Assembly (NCBI RefSeq): GCF_028401385.1 | Contig: NZ_JAQOMR010000001.1 | Location: forward strand, 374,501 to 438,500 | From: Marinicella algicola | Lineage (GTDB): Bacteria > Pseudomonadota > Gammaproteobacteria > Xanthomonadales > Marinicellaceae | Direction: 5' to 3' | Length of the DNA: 64,000 bases | Part shown: one piece after another, positions 10,220-19,980 of the stretch | Position numbering within the stretch: position 1 is the first letter of the stretch | How the letters are laid out: every line of letters starts with the position of its first letter | Program-made: the position numbers and the translations under genes | The notes under the pieces: generated by a model | The model's input: the letters and a program-made list of their open reading frames with translations, nothing else | The model's database searches: none | What the model was told of the DNA's origin: nothing

Positions 10220-11520
10220 TTGCGTGCCATTATCGCTATCCTTCTGACGGTTGTTCTGTCCGGTTGCGGTGTGATTTACAACGTTTCGGAAGTCCGTCCG
10301 GTTGTGGGTGAAAGCTCGGTAGTCAAAGTTGTGCCCGTGTCTGGCCAGAATGTTCAAATGGCAAATGCCATGACACCCTACACGCCGCGCTCGCTGCCGC
10401 CCGTGTTCGACCAGACTGCGACCTTGCACAGCTCAGCTGTTCCGAGCATGTCGCCCTACAAGCCGCAGGCACGGCCCGGTGTGGTGCCAACCAAACTTCC
10501 GCCCGTGCAGCGGCCCAGGCCCTACAGGATCGGTGTCGGTGATGTTGTGCTACTGGCGACGCCGAATGCAGATCTCGTCGTTGAACGAGATCAATGGTCT
10601 TCTCTCAGCCCAGAATGCCCGACAGGGTTTTACGGTTCAGGATGATGGTGCGATCGCCATACCGACTGTCGGCCGTGTGGCGATCGGCGGCATGACGCTG
10701 GAAGAAGCGCAGTCAGCATTGTTCCAGAATCTGGTGCAGAGCCAGATCGATCCGAATTTCAACCTGGAAATCACCGAATTCAATTCCCAGCGGGTTGCTG
10801 TTGGTGGTGCTGTGGCTGCCCCCAACTGGTGCCGATTACGCTAACGCCGCTTTATCTTGATGAGGCAATCACGGAAGCGGGCGGCGTAGCAATTTCGGAT
10901 CCGACTAACGCCACGGTCCGTATCTACCGGGACGATCAGTCCTATCAGATACCGGCAACCAAGCTTTTCGCCAAGAACGACATTCCGAAGGTGCTGCTGC
11001 ATAATGGAGACCGGGTTTTCGTTGACACCGAGTATTCCGTCGAGTTGGCCGAGGGCTACATGCGGCAGGAGCTTGAACTGGCGAAGTTCCAGCGTGACGT
11101 GTTGGAGGAGCAGCGTGATATCTTCAAGACACGGGTTTCGATGGATGCTGTCAGCAGGGACTACGTTTATGTCTTCGGCGAGGTCAAAAACCAGGGGCGC
11201 TGGCCCTTGCCTTTCGATCAGTATGCCACACTTGCAGACGCGATGTTCGAGCAAGGCGGCATTCAGCCGGTTACCGGCAACCCGCGCCGCATCTACCTTC
11301 TGCGCAAGAACCGGGATACGGCAAGCGGGGAATGGGGATAACGGCCTGGTCGCTTGACGCGCAGAACACTGCAAACCTTCTGCTGGCAACCGAACTGCAG
11401 CTTCGTCCGAACGATATCGTATTCGTTGCGAGCCAGCCGGTCACCAACTGGAACCGCCTGATTTCGCAGGTGCTTCCTTCGATCTCCGTTATCGGGATGG
11501 CCAACGGGCTTTTGAATTGA
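10220..11520 (+). CDS. Polysaccharide export lipoprotein, Wza/BexD family (three frame breaks)
   Basis: Outer-membrane polysaccharide export protein of about 433 residues. A TTG start at 10220 with GGAG upstream begins a lipoprotein signal with lipobox LSGC. Then come the Poly_export domain (YRIGVGDVVLLATPNA ... QDDGAIAIPTVGRVAIGGMTLEEAQ) and two SLBB-like segments (VPITLTPLYLDEAITEAGG and VYVFGEVKNQGRWPLP). Breaks: about 10580 (one extra), 10819-10823 (C5 short by one), 11334-11337 (G4 short by one). No polymerase, flippase or glycosyltransferases are adjacent, so the exported polymer is unknown. A strong terminator follows at 11593. Confidence 0.85.
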
Positions 11521-11592
11521 TATCGGGCTCTTGATTGGGTGAGCTTCTCGCATGCCGCCCTGAATTCGACGTCGACAATTTCAGCTTATCTC

Positions 11593-11624
11593 AAGGGGCC
11601 CAGCTCAACTGCTGGGCCCCTTTT
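11593..11624 (+). terminator. Rho-independent terminator after the export lipoprotein gene
   Basis: Perfect 12-bp stem AAGGGGCCCAGC / GCTGGGCCCCTT with loop TCAACT, running into TTTTC. Confidence 0.85.
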
Positions 11625-12085
11625 CTTGAGGCTTGAGCAGGTCTTCAAAATAAAGGCCGGCTGACAAACCTCTGGCTTGGTCGGAGGTGTTTGATTCAAT
11701 GGGATATGTTGACGAAACCCGTCCCCGAGCAGACGGCATCTCGAGATAGTGACCCTTGATCGGCTGGTTCCAAAGACTGGCTGCTTCGCAGGATCGCCGC
11801 ATGGTGGATGTTGAGCTCGCCATCATCACCGATATTCATGTCACGCCTGTTCCTGATCGCAGCCCGGAACATCAAGAAGGTCACAATGGCCCTGGCAAAG
11901 GCGGCCAAACCGGCATCGGGATGAGGAAACACAGCCCGTTTTATCGCACACACGATAACGCCGAAAGCTGAGCTGAAATGTCGCTGGGCACAAAACTCAA
12001 AACCCACCGGATAAACCGGCGGGTTTGTCAGCAGTCTGGGCCGGTGGGGAAATACCGGCCTTTTCGTTTTTGGCGCAATCGGTTC
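11625..12085. other. Intergenic stretch with two hairpins
   Basis: No convincing gene. Short minus-strand frames (11605-11829 and 11696-12007) overlap in different phases and could be remnants of one small gene, but I recognise nothing in them. The right end carries hairpins AACCCACCGG/CCGGCGGGTT (12001-12025) and GGCCGGT/ACCGGCC (12039-12060). Confidence 0.4.
12039..12064 (+). terminator. Terminator-like hairpin beyond the 3' end of hss
   Basis: Stem GGCCGGT/ACCGGCC with loop GGGGAAAT, followed by TTTTCGTTTTT on the plus strand. On the minus strand it would still be a hairpin just past the hss stop, but without a T tail. Confidence 0.5.
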
Positions 12086-13530
12086 TCAGAACTGAACCAG
12101 AATATTTTTGAACTGCCACGGATCCTTCTCGTCCTTGCGCTCATCGAAGAAGGTCTGACGGCCGGTGAGTGGGGTCCAGTCGGTGTAGTGGCCTTCGACC
12201 GGGCCAAGATAGGAGTCTGGATTTCCAGGCAGCGGCGGTAATCCATTTCGTCAGCCTCGACGATACCGGCTTCCGGGTTTTCCAGCGCCCAGACCATGCC
12301 GGCCAGCACGGCGGAGGTGACCTGAAGAGCGGTGGCATTCTGATAAGGTACCAGATCGCGGGTTTCTTCGATCGAAAGCCTTGAGCCGAACCAGTAGGCG
12401 TTCTTTTCATGGCCGTAGAGCAGCACGCCGAGCTCGTCGATCCCGGTCAGGATGTCGGCCTCTTCGAGCACCAGTTGTTCTTCCTGCGCCGTGCCGCCAT
12501 TGCCGAACATCTCATCAAGCGAAAGCACGGCGACATCGGCCGGATGATAGGCGTAATGGCAGGTCGGACGGTAGGTCACCTTGTCCTTATCGTTGATCAC
12601 CGTGAAATAATCGGCAATCGAGACGGATTCATTATGGGTGACGAGAAAGCCGTATTGGGCGCCGGGCGTCGGGCACCAGCTTCTTACTCGTGTGTTGGCG
12701 CCGGGCTGTTCGAGATAGATCGAGGCCTTGCAGCCCTTCTTGTGCTCCTTGGCGTTCTTGGGCATCCATTTTTCATGTGTGCCCCAGCCAAGCTCGGCAG
12801 GCTGCATGCCTTCAGCCACAAAACCCTCGACCGACCATGTGTTCCAGAAGGTGTTCTGAGGACGTAGAAACTTGGAGCGTTGGGTGTCGCGTTCGGCAAT
12901 GTGAACGCCCTTGACGCCGGCATCCTTCATCAACTGTGCCCAGCCCTCGCGGTCACCGGCCTGGGGCTCGACAAAATTCATGGAGGTGTCACGGGCAAGG
13001 TTGACCAACGCCTGCTTGACGAACCAGGAGACCATGCCGGGGTTTGCTCCGCAACACGAAACGGCGGTGCTGCCGCCGGGGTTCTTGCGCTTCTCCTTGC
13101 GCACGGTTTCGCGCAGCGCGTAATTGGTGCGTGCGGCATTGTCGGCATTGTCGTCAAAATAAAAGCCGAGCCAGGGTTCGGTTACGGTATCGATATAGAG
13201 CACGCCGAGCGAGCGGCAGAGCTTCATGAGGTCGAGCGAGGAGGTGTCGACGGAAAGGTTGACGCAGAAACCCCGGCCCTCGCCTTCGGTCAGAAGCGGC
13301 TCCAGCAGTTCCTCGTAATTGTCCTTGGTCACGGCGGCATGGATGAAGCGTACACCATGATTGGCCGCGATATGGGCCTGGGCGTCATTCGGGTCGATGA
13401 TCACCATGCGCGACTTGTCGAAGTTGAAATGCCTTTCGATCAGCGGCAGAGCGCCTCTCCCGATGGACCCGAAACCGATCATGACAATGGGTCCGGTGAT
13501 TTCGGCGTGGATCGGGTATTCCTGAAGCAT
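12086..13530 (-). CDS. hss: Homospermidine synthase (frame broken near 12212)
   Basis: NAD-dependent formation of the polyamine sym-homospermidine from putrescine (EC 2.5.1.44), cytoplasmic. About 481 residues, the usual length for bacterial Hss. Seen: Rossmann start GPIVMIGFGSIGRGALPLIERHF, CCGANPGMVSWF and a catalytic-domain block with NAKEHKKGCKASIYLEQPG. The printed frame runs on into unrelated sequence after CLEIQTP; adding one C near 12212 restores YLGPVEGHYTDWTPLTGRQ and a stop at 12086 after DPWQFKNILVQF, the usual family end. Homospermidine is a major polyamine of Rhizobiales. Confidence 0.95.
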
Positions 13531-13762
13531 TTCCGTTTCCTTCTCGGTTAGAACCTGCGTGCGAAGCCAATGCCGCGAACGTCGGAAGAAATTGTGACAC
13601 GGCTATTTTGTTCCGTGGCGTATCTTCGCGCTGGAAGGGTGACCACAGCATCGGGCGACAGTAAAGCGGATTTGTCGCCACCATTCCAGAAGTCAGTTCA
13701 AAACTTCGCGGAGATGGCCGGCAACGGCATCGATTTTGGTGTCTGCCAGGGGAGGGACGATC

Positions 13763-13972
13763 ATGCGTGGTCCGCGCATGATGTGGGCGATCCCTTGCGG
13801 CAAGTGTTGGCGCGCCGATCTCATCCTGGCGCTATTTGTCTGGGGCGCAACGCCTGCTGGTGACATGGTGCGCGCCGAGGATTGTCATCAACCCAGTTTC
13901 ACTGTTTATTCAGAACGCTCTGCAGACGATTCGCTTATCAGCTTCACCTATTTGAAAAAAACAAGAAAATAG
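13763..13972 (+). CDS. Possible small exported protein (uncertain)
   Basis: A 69-residue frame beginning MRGPRMMWAIPCGKCW with a GGGAGGG ribosome-binding-like sequence upstream, a hydrophobic stretch LILALFVWGATPAG that could be a signal or membrane anchor, and a polar tail ending KKTRK. No family recognised. It could equally be a chance frame in the leader of the next operon. Confidence 0.25.
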   Translation: MRGPRMMWAIPCGKCWRADLILALFVWGATPAGDMVRAEDCHQPSFTVYSERSADDSLISFTYLKKTRK

Positions 13973-14005
13973 CATGACTGCATATTTCTTGGGCAATTGT
14001 CTATC

Positions 14006-14034
14006 TTGACACAAGTTTGAGCGCCTTCTAGAAT
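14006..14034 (+). promoter_or_regulatory. Predicted sigma-70 promoter of the BMP transporter operon
   Basis: TTGACA at 14006-14011 and TAGAAT at 14029-14034 with a 17-base spacer, 36 bases before the ATG at 14071. A near-consensus housekeeping promoter. Confidence 0.7.
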
Positions 14035-14070
14035 TTTGAACCAAATGGTCAAAGAGGGATCTTTTAAGAG

Positions 14071-15057
14071 ATGAAGTTTGATTTTTCACTGAGCCGGCGC
14101 TGTCTGATCGCGTCCACACTGGTCCTCGGGGCTGTCTCGCTTGCGCCTGCAATCAGTGCCGCTGAGCCGCTGAAGGTTGCTGGCATCCACGCTTCTCCGG
14201 TCGAAAATGCGTGGAATTCCGTCATGCATCAGGCCCTTCTCGAAGCCGCTGAGCAAGGCGAGATTGAATATGTCTTCTCTGAAAGCGTTTCCGGCACGGA
14301 CTATCCGCGTGCCATGCGTGAATATGCCGAACAGGGTGTCGACCTGATCATCGGCGAATCCTATGCCGTTGAATCCGAAGCGCGCGAAGTCGCGGCTGAC
14401 TATCCCGACACCCCTTTCGTGATGGGGTCTTCCGGCGGCCCGTCGGGCGATAATTTCGGCGTTTTCGGCACCTGGAACCATGATGGTGCCTATTTGGCCG
14501 GCATGCTCGCCGGCACGCTGACGGAAACCAACAAGGTCGGTTCAGTCGGCGCGATGCCGATACCGGAAGTCAATATGTTGATCAATGCCTTCGCAGAAGG
14601 CGTGAAGGCCACCAATCCTGAAGCCGAGCACTCGGTCACCTTCATCGGTACCTTCTTCGATCCGCCCAAGGCACGTGAAGCCGGTCTCGCCCAGATCGAT
14701 CAGGGCGCAGACATTCTTTTCGGGGAACGTATCGGCACGGCTGACGCCGCCAAGGAGCGCGGCATTCTCGCCGTTGGCTCGCTGATCGACTACACCCCAC
14801 GCTATCCCGATACCGTTTTCGCCAATGCGCTCTGGGGCTTCCGTCCGATCCTCGATGCTGCCGTGGCCGATGCAGCGGCCGGAAACCCGGTCGGCAAGAA
14901 CTACACCGCCTATGGCATGCTGAAGGAAGGTGGCAGCGACATCGCTTTTGTTGAAGGCGTTGCTTCGCCTGAGGCTGTCGAGGCGATGCTGGCCACGCGC
15001 CAGGAAATCATTGACGGCACCTTTGAGGTTCCGCGCAACATGGACGAGCCGAAGTAA
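14071..15057 (+). CDS. BMP-family ABC transporter substrate-binding protein
   Basis: Periplasmic solute-binding protein of 328 residues, PF02608 (Bmp/Med/PnrA-like), whose members bind nucleosides or related purines. The N-terminal signal (about 1-31) contains SRRCLIAST, close to a twin-arginine motif, and ends AAE. Mature features: VAGIHASPVENAWNSVMHQALLEAA, GVDLIIGESYAVE, GSVGAMPIPEVNMLINAFAEGVKA and GADILFGERIGTADAAKERG. First gene of an operon with amidase, ATPase, two permeases and a CodA-like deaminase. The frame is intact. Confidence 0.9.
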   Translation: MKFDFSLSRRCLIASTLVLGAVSLAPAISAAEPLKVAGIHASPVENAWNSVMHQALLEAAEQGEIEYVFSESVSGTDYPRAMREYAEQGVDLIIGESYAVESEAREVAADYPDTPFVMGSSGGPSGDNFGVFGTWNHDGAYLAGMLAGTLTETNKVGSVGAMPIPEVNMLINAFAEGVKATNPEAEHSVTFIGTFFDPPKAREAGLAQIDQGADILFGERIGTADAAKERGILAVGSLIDYTPRYPDTVFANALWGFRPILDAAVADAAAGNPVGKNYTAYGMLKEGGSDIAFVEGVASPEAVEAMLATRQEIIDGTFEVPRNMDEPK

Positions 15058-15066
15058 GGAACGCCC

Positions 15067-16470
15067 ATGCAGGCCGATGCGACAGCGCTTGCCGTTGCGA
15101 TCGGCAAAGGTGAATTGACGGCGCGGCAGGCGATGGAAACATCGCTTGCCGCGTTGTCGTCGTGGGACAGGCTGGGTGCTGCCACCCATACCGACGCGGC
15201 CAAGGGTCTTGCCGCCGCCGACGGTTTCGATGCGCTTTCTGACGCTGAAAAGGCGGAGATGCCTTTTGGTGGTGTCCCGACGCTTGCCAAGGATCTTGGC
15301 GGCCCGTTCAGGGGCTTTGCCGTTCAGGCAGGCTCGAATGCGCTAGACGATGCCAGCGATGACGCTGACAGCGATCTTGCCGCAAGGTTTCGCAACGCCG
15401 GCCTCTGCCTGTTCGGCCTGACGACCAGCCCGGAATTCGGCCTGTCATTGTCCAGCGAGCCTGACAAAGGCCCGTCCTGCCGCAATCCGCTCGACCAATC
15501 CCTTTCTCCCGGCGGTTCTTCCGGTGGCGCGGCGGCTGCCGTTGCTTCCGGCATTGTCGCTATCGCTCATGCTACGGATGCGGGTGGATCCATCCGCGTG
15601 CCGGCGGCCTGTTGTGGTCTCGTCGGATTGAAGCCCTCACGTGGGGCGATGGCGGCCGGGCCCGGCTACAGCAATTATCTCGGCGGCATTGCCACAGAGC
15701 TGGCGGTCTGCCGGTCCGTGCGTGATACGGCTGCCATTTTCGCCGCGGTTTCGGGCCGCACTTGCGGTCCGTTTCCACCGCCTGCATTCACCGCGCCGGA
15801 CGCCGCCAAGCTGAAGATCGGCCTTCTGACCGAGACCGGAGATGATGCGCCGATCGACCCCGAACGATGTGCCGCTGTTGAAGACGCCGCGAAGGCTCTG
15901 GAAGCGCAGGGTCATACCGTCAGCCGGCTTGGCTGGGGCGATGTCGAAAAACCTGCGCGCGCAGCGGCCGATGCCTTTGCCGGTATTGCCGCCATCAATC
16001 TGGCCGAGACCGCGGATCGGTTTAGGCTTGATGTGTCAAAAACCGAAAAATTGACGCAAGCTGTGATCGCGCGCGGACGGGAGATGAGCGGTGAGGCTGT
16101 CTGGTCGCTGGTCAACAGCATTGCCTTTATCGCGCGTGATTTCTGGCGCGTTTTTGATGGTGTCGACGTCTTGATTGCACCGATGTTGACCACCGCACCA
16201 AAGCCCGTTGGCGCGTTCTTGACTAATCACAATGATACGGAAGCCCATTTTGAGAAAATGCGCGCCTTTGCCCCGCTTGCGGCCCTTGCCAACCTCTCCG
16301 GCTTTCCGGCAATAACACTGCCGTTCGGTGCGGATTCGCGCGGGCTGCCGCTGCCGGTGCAGATTTTTGCGCCGATGGGGGCGGAAGCCAGGCTTCTGGC
16401 GCTTGCGGTGACGCTTGAGCGGGAGCAACGCTGGTCGCATCCCTTCGAAATCGCAGGATTAGGCGCATGA
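15067..16470 (+). CDS. Amidase-signature family amidohydrolase
   Basis: Amide hydrolase of 467 residues. The Ser-cisSer-Lys triad is visible: Lys in TLAKDLGG (about residue 75), Ser in GGSSGGAAAAVASG (about 150) and Ser in DAGGSIRVPAACCGLVGLKPSRG (about 174). The substrate cannot be told from sequence; GatA is unlikely because gatC/gatB are absent. It sits between the binding protein (9-base gap) and the ATPase (ATGA overlap) of a nucleoside-type ABC system, so it probably acts on an imported amide or ureide, or on a product of the downstream deaminase (inference). Confidence 0.88.
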   Translation: MQADATALAVAIGKGELTARQAMETSLAALSSWDRLGAATHTDAAKGLAAADGFDALSDAEKAEMPFGGVPTLAKDLGGPFRGFAVQAGSNALDDASDDADSDLAARFRNAGLCLFGLTTSPEFGLSLSSEPDKGPSCRNPLDQSLSPGGSSGGAAAAVASGIVAIAHATDAGGSIRVPAACCGLVGLKPSRGAMAAGPGYSNYLGGIATELAVCRSVRDTAAIFAAVSGRTCGPFPPPAFTAPDAAKLKIGLLTETGDDAPIDPERCAAVEDAAKALEAQGHTVSRLGWGDVEKPARAAADAFAGIAAINLAETADRFRLDVSKTEKLTQAVIARGREMSGEAVWSLVNSIAFIARDFWRVFDGVDVLIAPMLTTAPKPVGAFLTNHNDTEAHFEKMRAFAPLAALANLSGFPAITLPFGADSRGLPLPVQIFAPMGAEARLLALAVTLEREQRWSHPFEIAGLGA

Positions 16471-17983
16471 GAGAAACCGTGCTCGACATTGCCGGAGTCA
16501 GCAAACGCTTCGGCGATACACTGGCCAATGACGATATCTCGCTGACTCTGGAAAAGGGCGAGATCGTCGCTCTTCTGGGCGAAAACGGTGCGGGTAAAAC
16601 TACGCTGATGAGCATTCTGTTCGGCCATTACGTGCCGGATACCGGTTCTGTCAGCGTCATGGGCGCGGCACTGCCGCCGGAAAACCGCGCGCGGCCATAC
16701 GCGCCGGTGTCGGCATGGTGCATCAGCATTTTTCGCTGGCCCCAAACCTCACTGTGCTCGAAAACGTCATGACCGGAACCGAGAGCCTCTGGAAACTGGC
16801 GTCGGACAGCAGAGCAGGGCGGCAGAAGCTTGAAGCAATCTCGAAACGCTTCGGCCTCGCTGTCGATCCGGAAGCACGCGTCGGCGACCTCTCCGTTGGT
16901 GAACAGCAGCGCGTCGAAATCCTAAAAGCACTTTACAATGACGCACACATTCTGGTGCTCGATGAACCGACGGCGGTGCTGACCGGACCGGAAGCCGAGA
17001 AGCTGTTTTCGACACTGAAGGAAATGGCGGCGCAGGGCCTGTCGCTGATTTTCATCTCCCACAAGCTGGATGAGGTGATGGCGACAGCTGACCGTGTTGT
17101 GGTGCTGCGCGGCGGGCGGCAGGTGGCAGAGCGCAAGGCCTCTGAAACCAGCAAGGCCGAACTTGCCGAACTCATGGTTGGCCGCAAGGTGGAGCGGCCG
17201 GTGCGCGAGGCTGCGACGCCCGGTCCTGTGGTGCTGGAGGCCGTCGGCGTGACCGTGCGTGTCGATGGCGTCGACCGGCTGAAAGCGGTGGATTTCACCC
17301 TGCATGCAGGCGAGGTGCTCGGCATTATCGGCGTTTCCGGCAATGGCCAGTCGGTGCTGGCGGGGCTTTTGAGCGGCACGGCAAAGCGTTCCGCCGGAGA
17401 CCTCGTTGTCTTTGGCAAAGGCGTTGGCGATCTTTCGGTGGCCGATGCCATCGCGCTCGGCATTGGGCGAGTGCCCGAGGACCGCAACGGCGAAGGCGCC
17501 ATAGGTGAAATGGCGATCTGGGAAAATGCGGTTCTGGAGCGCATTGCCGATTATTCGAACAATGGTTTTGTCGACCGGAACCGTGCGGTCTCTTTCGCTG
17601 ACAGCATTATTGAGGCTTTCGATGTGCGCGGCGGTACACCCTCAAGCCGCACGCGGCTTTTGTCCGGCGGCAATATGCAGAAGCTGATTCTCGGCCGTAA
17701 TCTGATTGAAAATCCGAAAATCCTGCTCGCCGCCCAGCCGGCACGGGGCCTCGATGAAGGCGCGGTCGCTGCTGTGCATGAGCGCATTCTGGCCGCAAGA
17801 CGCGCCGGAACGGCGGTGTTGCTGATTTCGGAAGACCTTGACGAGGTGATGGCGCTTGCCGATCGCATTCAGGCGATTGTCGGCGGTAGTCTTTCGCCGC
17901 CGGTTGCCGCCGAAGATGCCAATGCGCAGAAGCTGGGGCTGATGATGGCCGGTGAATGGACGGAGAATGCTGATGCGGTTTGA
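16467..17983 (+). CDS. Nucleoside/sugar-type ABC transporter ATPase, two ABC domains (frame broken near 16679)
   Basis: ATPase of about 505 residues with tandem nucleotide-binding domains, as in NupA/YufO and sugar ABC importers. Domain 1: Walker A GENGAGKT, Q-loop HQHFSLAPNLTVLENV, signature DLSVGEQQRVEI, Walker B HILVLDEPTAVL. Domain 2 is degenerate: ISGNGQSVL-type Walker A (GVSGNGQS), signature RLLSGGNMQKLILGR and Walker B KILLAAQPARGLDEG, normal for the class. Adding one G at 16679-16680 restores LPPGKPRAAIRAGVGMVHQH. It overlaps the amidase stop (ATGA) and the first permease start. Confidence 0.92.
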
Positions 17984-19022
17984 ACGGCGCGAACACCGGC
18001 CCGCCGCCCTTGTCATTGCCACGCCGCTGATTGCGGTTGTCGCGGCCCTCGCGGTTTCCGGCATTCTGATTGCGCTGGCTGGCGCGCCGGTTTTCGAGGC
18101 CTACTGGAAAATTCTGGTCGGCGCTTTCGGCTCGAAGCTTTCGATCACGGAAACCCTGACGCGAGCGACGCCGCTGATCCTGACCGGACTGGCCGCCGCC
18201 GTTGCCTTTAGGGCAAAGCTCTGGAATATCGGTGCGGAGGGTCAGTTTTATCTAGGTGCAATAGCCACCGCCGCTGTCGGAGCGCGGATCACCGAGGGCA
18301 TGGCGCCGATCATCCAGATTCCGATTCTGCTTGCCGCCGGGGCCGTTGCCGGCATGGTTCTGTTGCTGCTGCCACTCTGGCTCAGGCTGAAATTTTCCGT
18401 CGATGAAGTGGTGACGACGCTGCTTTTGAACTTTGTCGCCATACTGTTTGTTTCCATGCTTGTCGATACGGTGCTCAAAGACCCGATGGCCTTTGGCTGG
18501 CCACAGTCGGAAGCCGTTGAACGGGCCGCGCGCCTGCCCAAGCTGATTGACCGCTCCCGGCTTCATATCGGCCTGCTGATTGCCGTCGCCATTGCCTTTG
18601 CCGTCCACTTTGTCCAGTCGCGCACCACATTCGGCATGCGCGCGCGGGCAGCCGGGCTTAACCCCAGAGGCGCTGTGTTTGCGGGCGTACCGCTCGCGCG
18701 CACGCTGGTGCTGGTCGCCATGCTGTCCGGCGGACTGGCCGGCCTTGCAGGCAGTATCGAGGTGCTGGGCGTCAAGGGTTATGTCACCACGGACCTGTCG
18801 CCGGGTTATGGGTATTCCGGCATTGTCGTTGCCATGCTTGCCAATCTTCATCCGCTCGGCGTGGTACTGGCTGCGCTGTTCACCGCCGTCATGTTCGTCG
18901 GCGCAGATGGCATGAGCCGGTCGCTCGGCATCCCGACCTATATCGCCGATGTCACCGTGGCATTGTCGCTGATTTCGATGCTGGTTGCCGTCTTCTTCAC
19001 GCAGTACAGGGTGCGCCGATGA
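17973..19022 (+). CDS. Nucleoside-type ABC transporter permease (subunit 1)
   Basis: Inner-membrane permease of the BPD_transp_2 family (YufP/NupB-like), about 349 residues with 8-10 hydrophobic segments. Seen: TPLILTGLAAAVAFRAKLWNIGAEGQFYLGA and FGMRARAAGLNPRGAVFAGV, conserved regions of the family. The start is set at ATG 17973, which has GGAGA upstream and overlaps the ATPase gene; a GTG at 17952 and ATG at 17967 are alternatives. It should form a heterodimeric channel with the next gene product. The frame is intact. Confidence 0.92.
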   Translation: MRFERREHRPAALVIATPLIAVVAALAVSGILIALAGAPVFEAYWKILVGAFGSKLSITETLTRATPLILTGLAAAVAFRAKLWNIGAEGQFYLGAIATAAVGARITEGMAPIIQIPILLAAGAVAGMVLLLLPLWLRLKFSVDEVVTTLLLNFVAILFVSMLVDTVLKDPMAFGWPQSEAVERAARLPKLIDRSRLHIGLLIAVAIAFAVHFVQSRTTFGMRARAAGLNPRGAVFAGVPLARTLVLVAMLSGGLAGLAGSIEVLGVKGYVTTDLSPGYGYSGIVVAMLANLHPLGVVLAALFTAVMFVGADGMSRSLGIPTYIADVTVALSLISMLVAVFFTQYRVRR

Positions 19023-19962
19023 ACACGATTGTCGATATTCTGGCGTCAGCCGGCCTTTGGGGTGCCGTTCTGCGGATCGCCACGCCGCTGATCCTCGGCA
19101 CACTCGGCGCGGTTTTGTGCGAGCGGTCCGGCGTGCTCAATCTTGGTATCGAAGGGATCATGACCTTTGGCGCAATGGTTGGCTGGCTGGCCGTTTTCAA
19201 CGGAGCGGATTTATGGACCGGGCTTCTGGTGGCAGCCCTCGGCGGTGCGGTGTTCGGCGCGCTTCACGCGCTGCTGACGGTGACGCTTGGGCTGTCGCAA
19301 CATGTTTCCGGTCTTGGCGTCACCCTGTTTGCCTCTAGCTTTGCCTATTATGTGTTCCGGTTGCTGGTGCCGGTCTCCGGTAGCCCGCCGACGATTGAGC
19401 CATTCCAGCCGATCAGCATTCCGGGCCTCTCCGATCTGCCGTTCATCGGCCCGGCTTTCTTCACACAGACCGCTCCGACCTATATGGCAATCGCGCTGGC
19501 GATCCTGCTCGCTTATATTCTGGCGAAAACGCCGCTTGGGCTGGCTGTGCGCATGGCCGGTGAAAACCCGCACGCGGCAGAAGCGCAGGGCGTCAACCCG
19601 ATGGTGATGCGTTATGGCGCGGTGATCGTCGGAAGCGCACTGATGGGCGTCGGCGGTGCATTTCTGACACTATCCGCCTTCAACTCGTTCTTTCCCACCA
19701 TGGTCCAGGGGCGCGGCTGGATCTGTATCGCGCTCGTGGTGTTTGCCTCGTGGCGGCCGGAGCGGGCGTTGTTCGGGGCGCTGCTGTTTGCCTTTTCGAT
19801 GGCTTCCAGTTGCGTCTTCAGACCGCGCTTGATGGCGCCGTGCCTTATCAGATATTCCTGATGATCCCCTATATCCTGTCCATCGCCGCTCTCGCCGTGA
19901 TGGCGCGCCGCGCCCGCGTGCCGCAGGCGCTGATGCAACCCTACCGGCGCGGCGAGCGCTGA
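19019..19962 (+). CDS. Nucleoside-type ABC transporter permease (subunit 2; frame broken at 19793-19796)
   Basis: Second BPD_transp_2 permease (YufQ/NupC-like), about 314 residues. Seen: LRIATPLILGTLGAVLCERSGVLNLGIEGIM, LAVRMAGENPHAAEAQGVNPMV and GRGWICIALVVFASWRPERAL. The T4 run at 19793-19796 should be T5, giving LFAFFDGFQLRLQTALDG and the normal C terminus YRRGER. Its start overlaps the stop of subunit 1 (ATGA), and CodA starts 18 bases downstream. Confidence 0.92.
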
Positions 19963-19980
19963 CAATCCAGAGAAATATCC

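Larger units (their letters stand above)
13531..14070. other. Intergenic region upstream of hss and of the BMP operon
   Basis: Divergent spacer of 540 bases. It holds the probable sigma-70 promoter at 14006-14034 and one weak small frame (13763-13972). Nothing else recognised. Confidence 0.5.

Noticed and set aside
11605..12007. Minus-strand small frames between the export lipoprotein gene and hss
   Set aside because: Overlapping in different phases, no ribosome site or domain; a decayed or frame-broken small gene cannot be excluded but is not supported.
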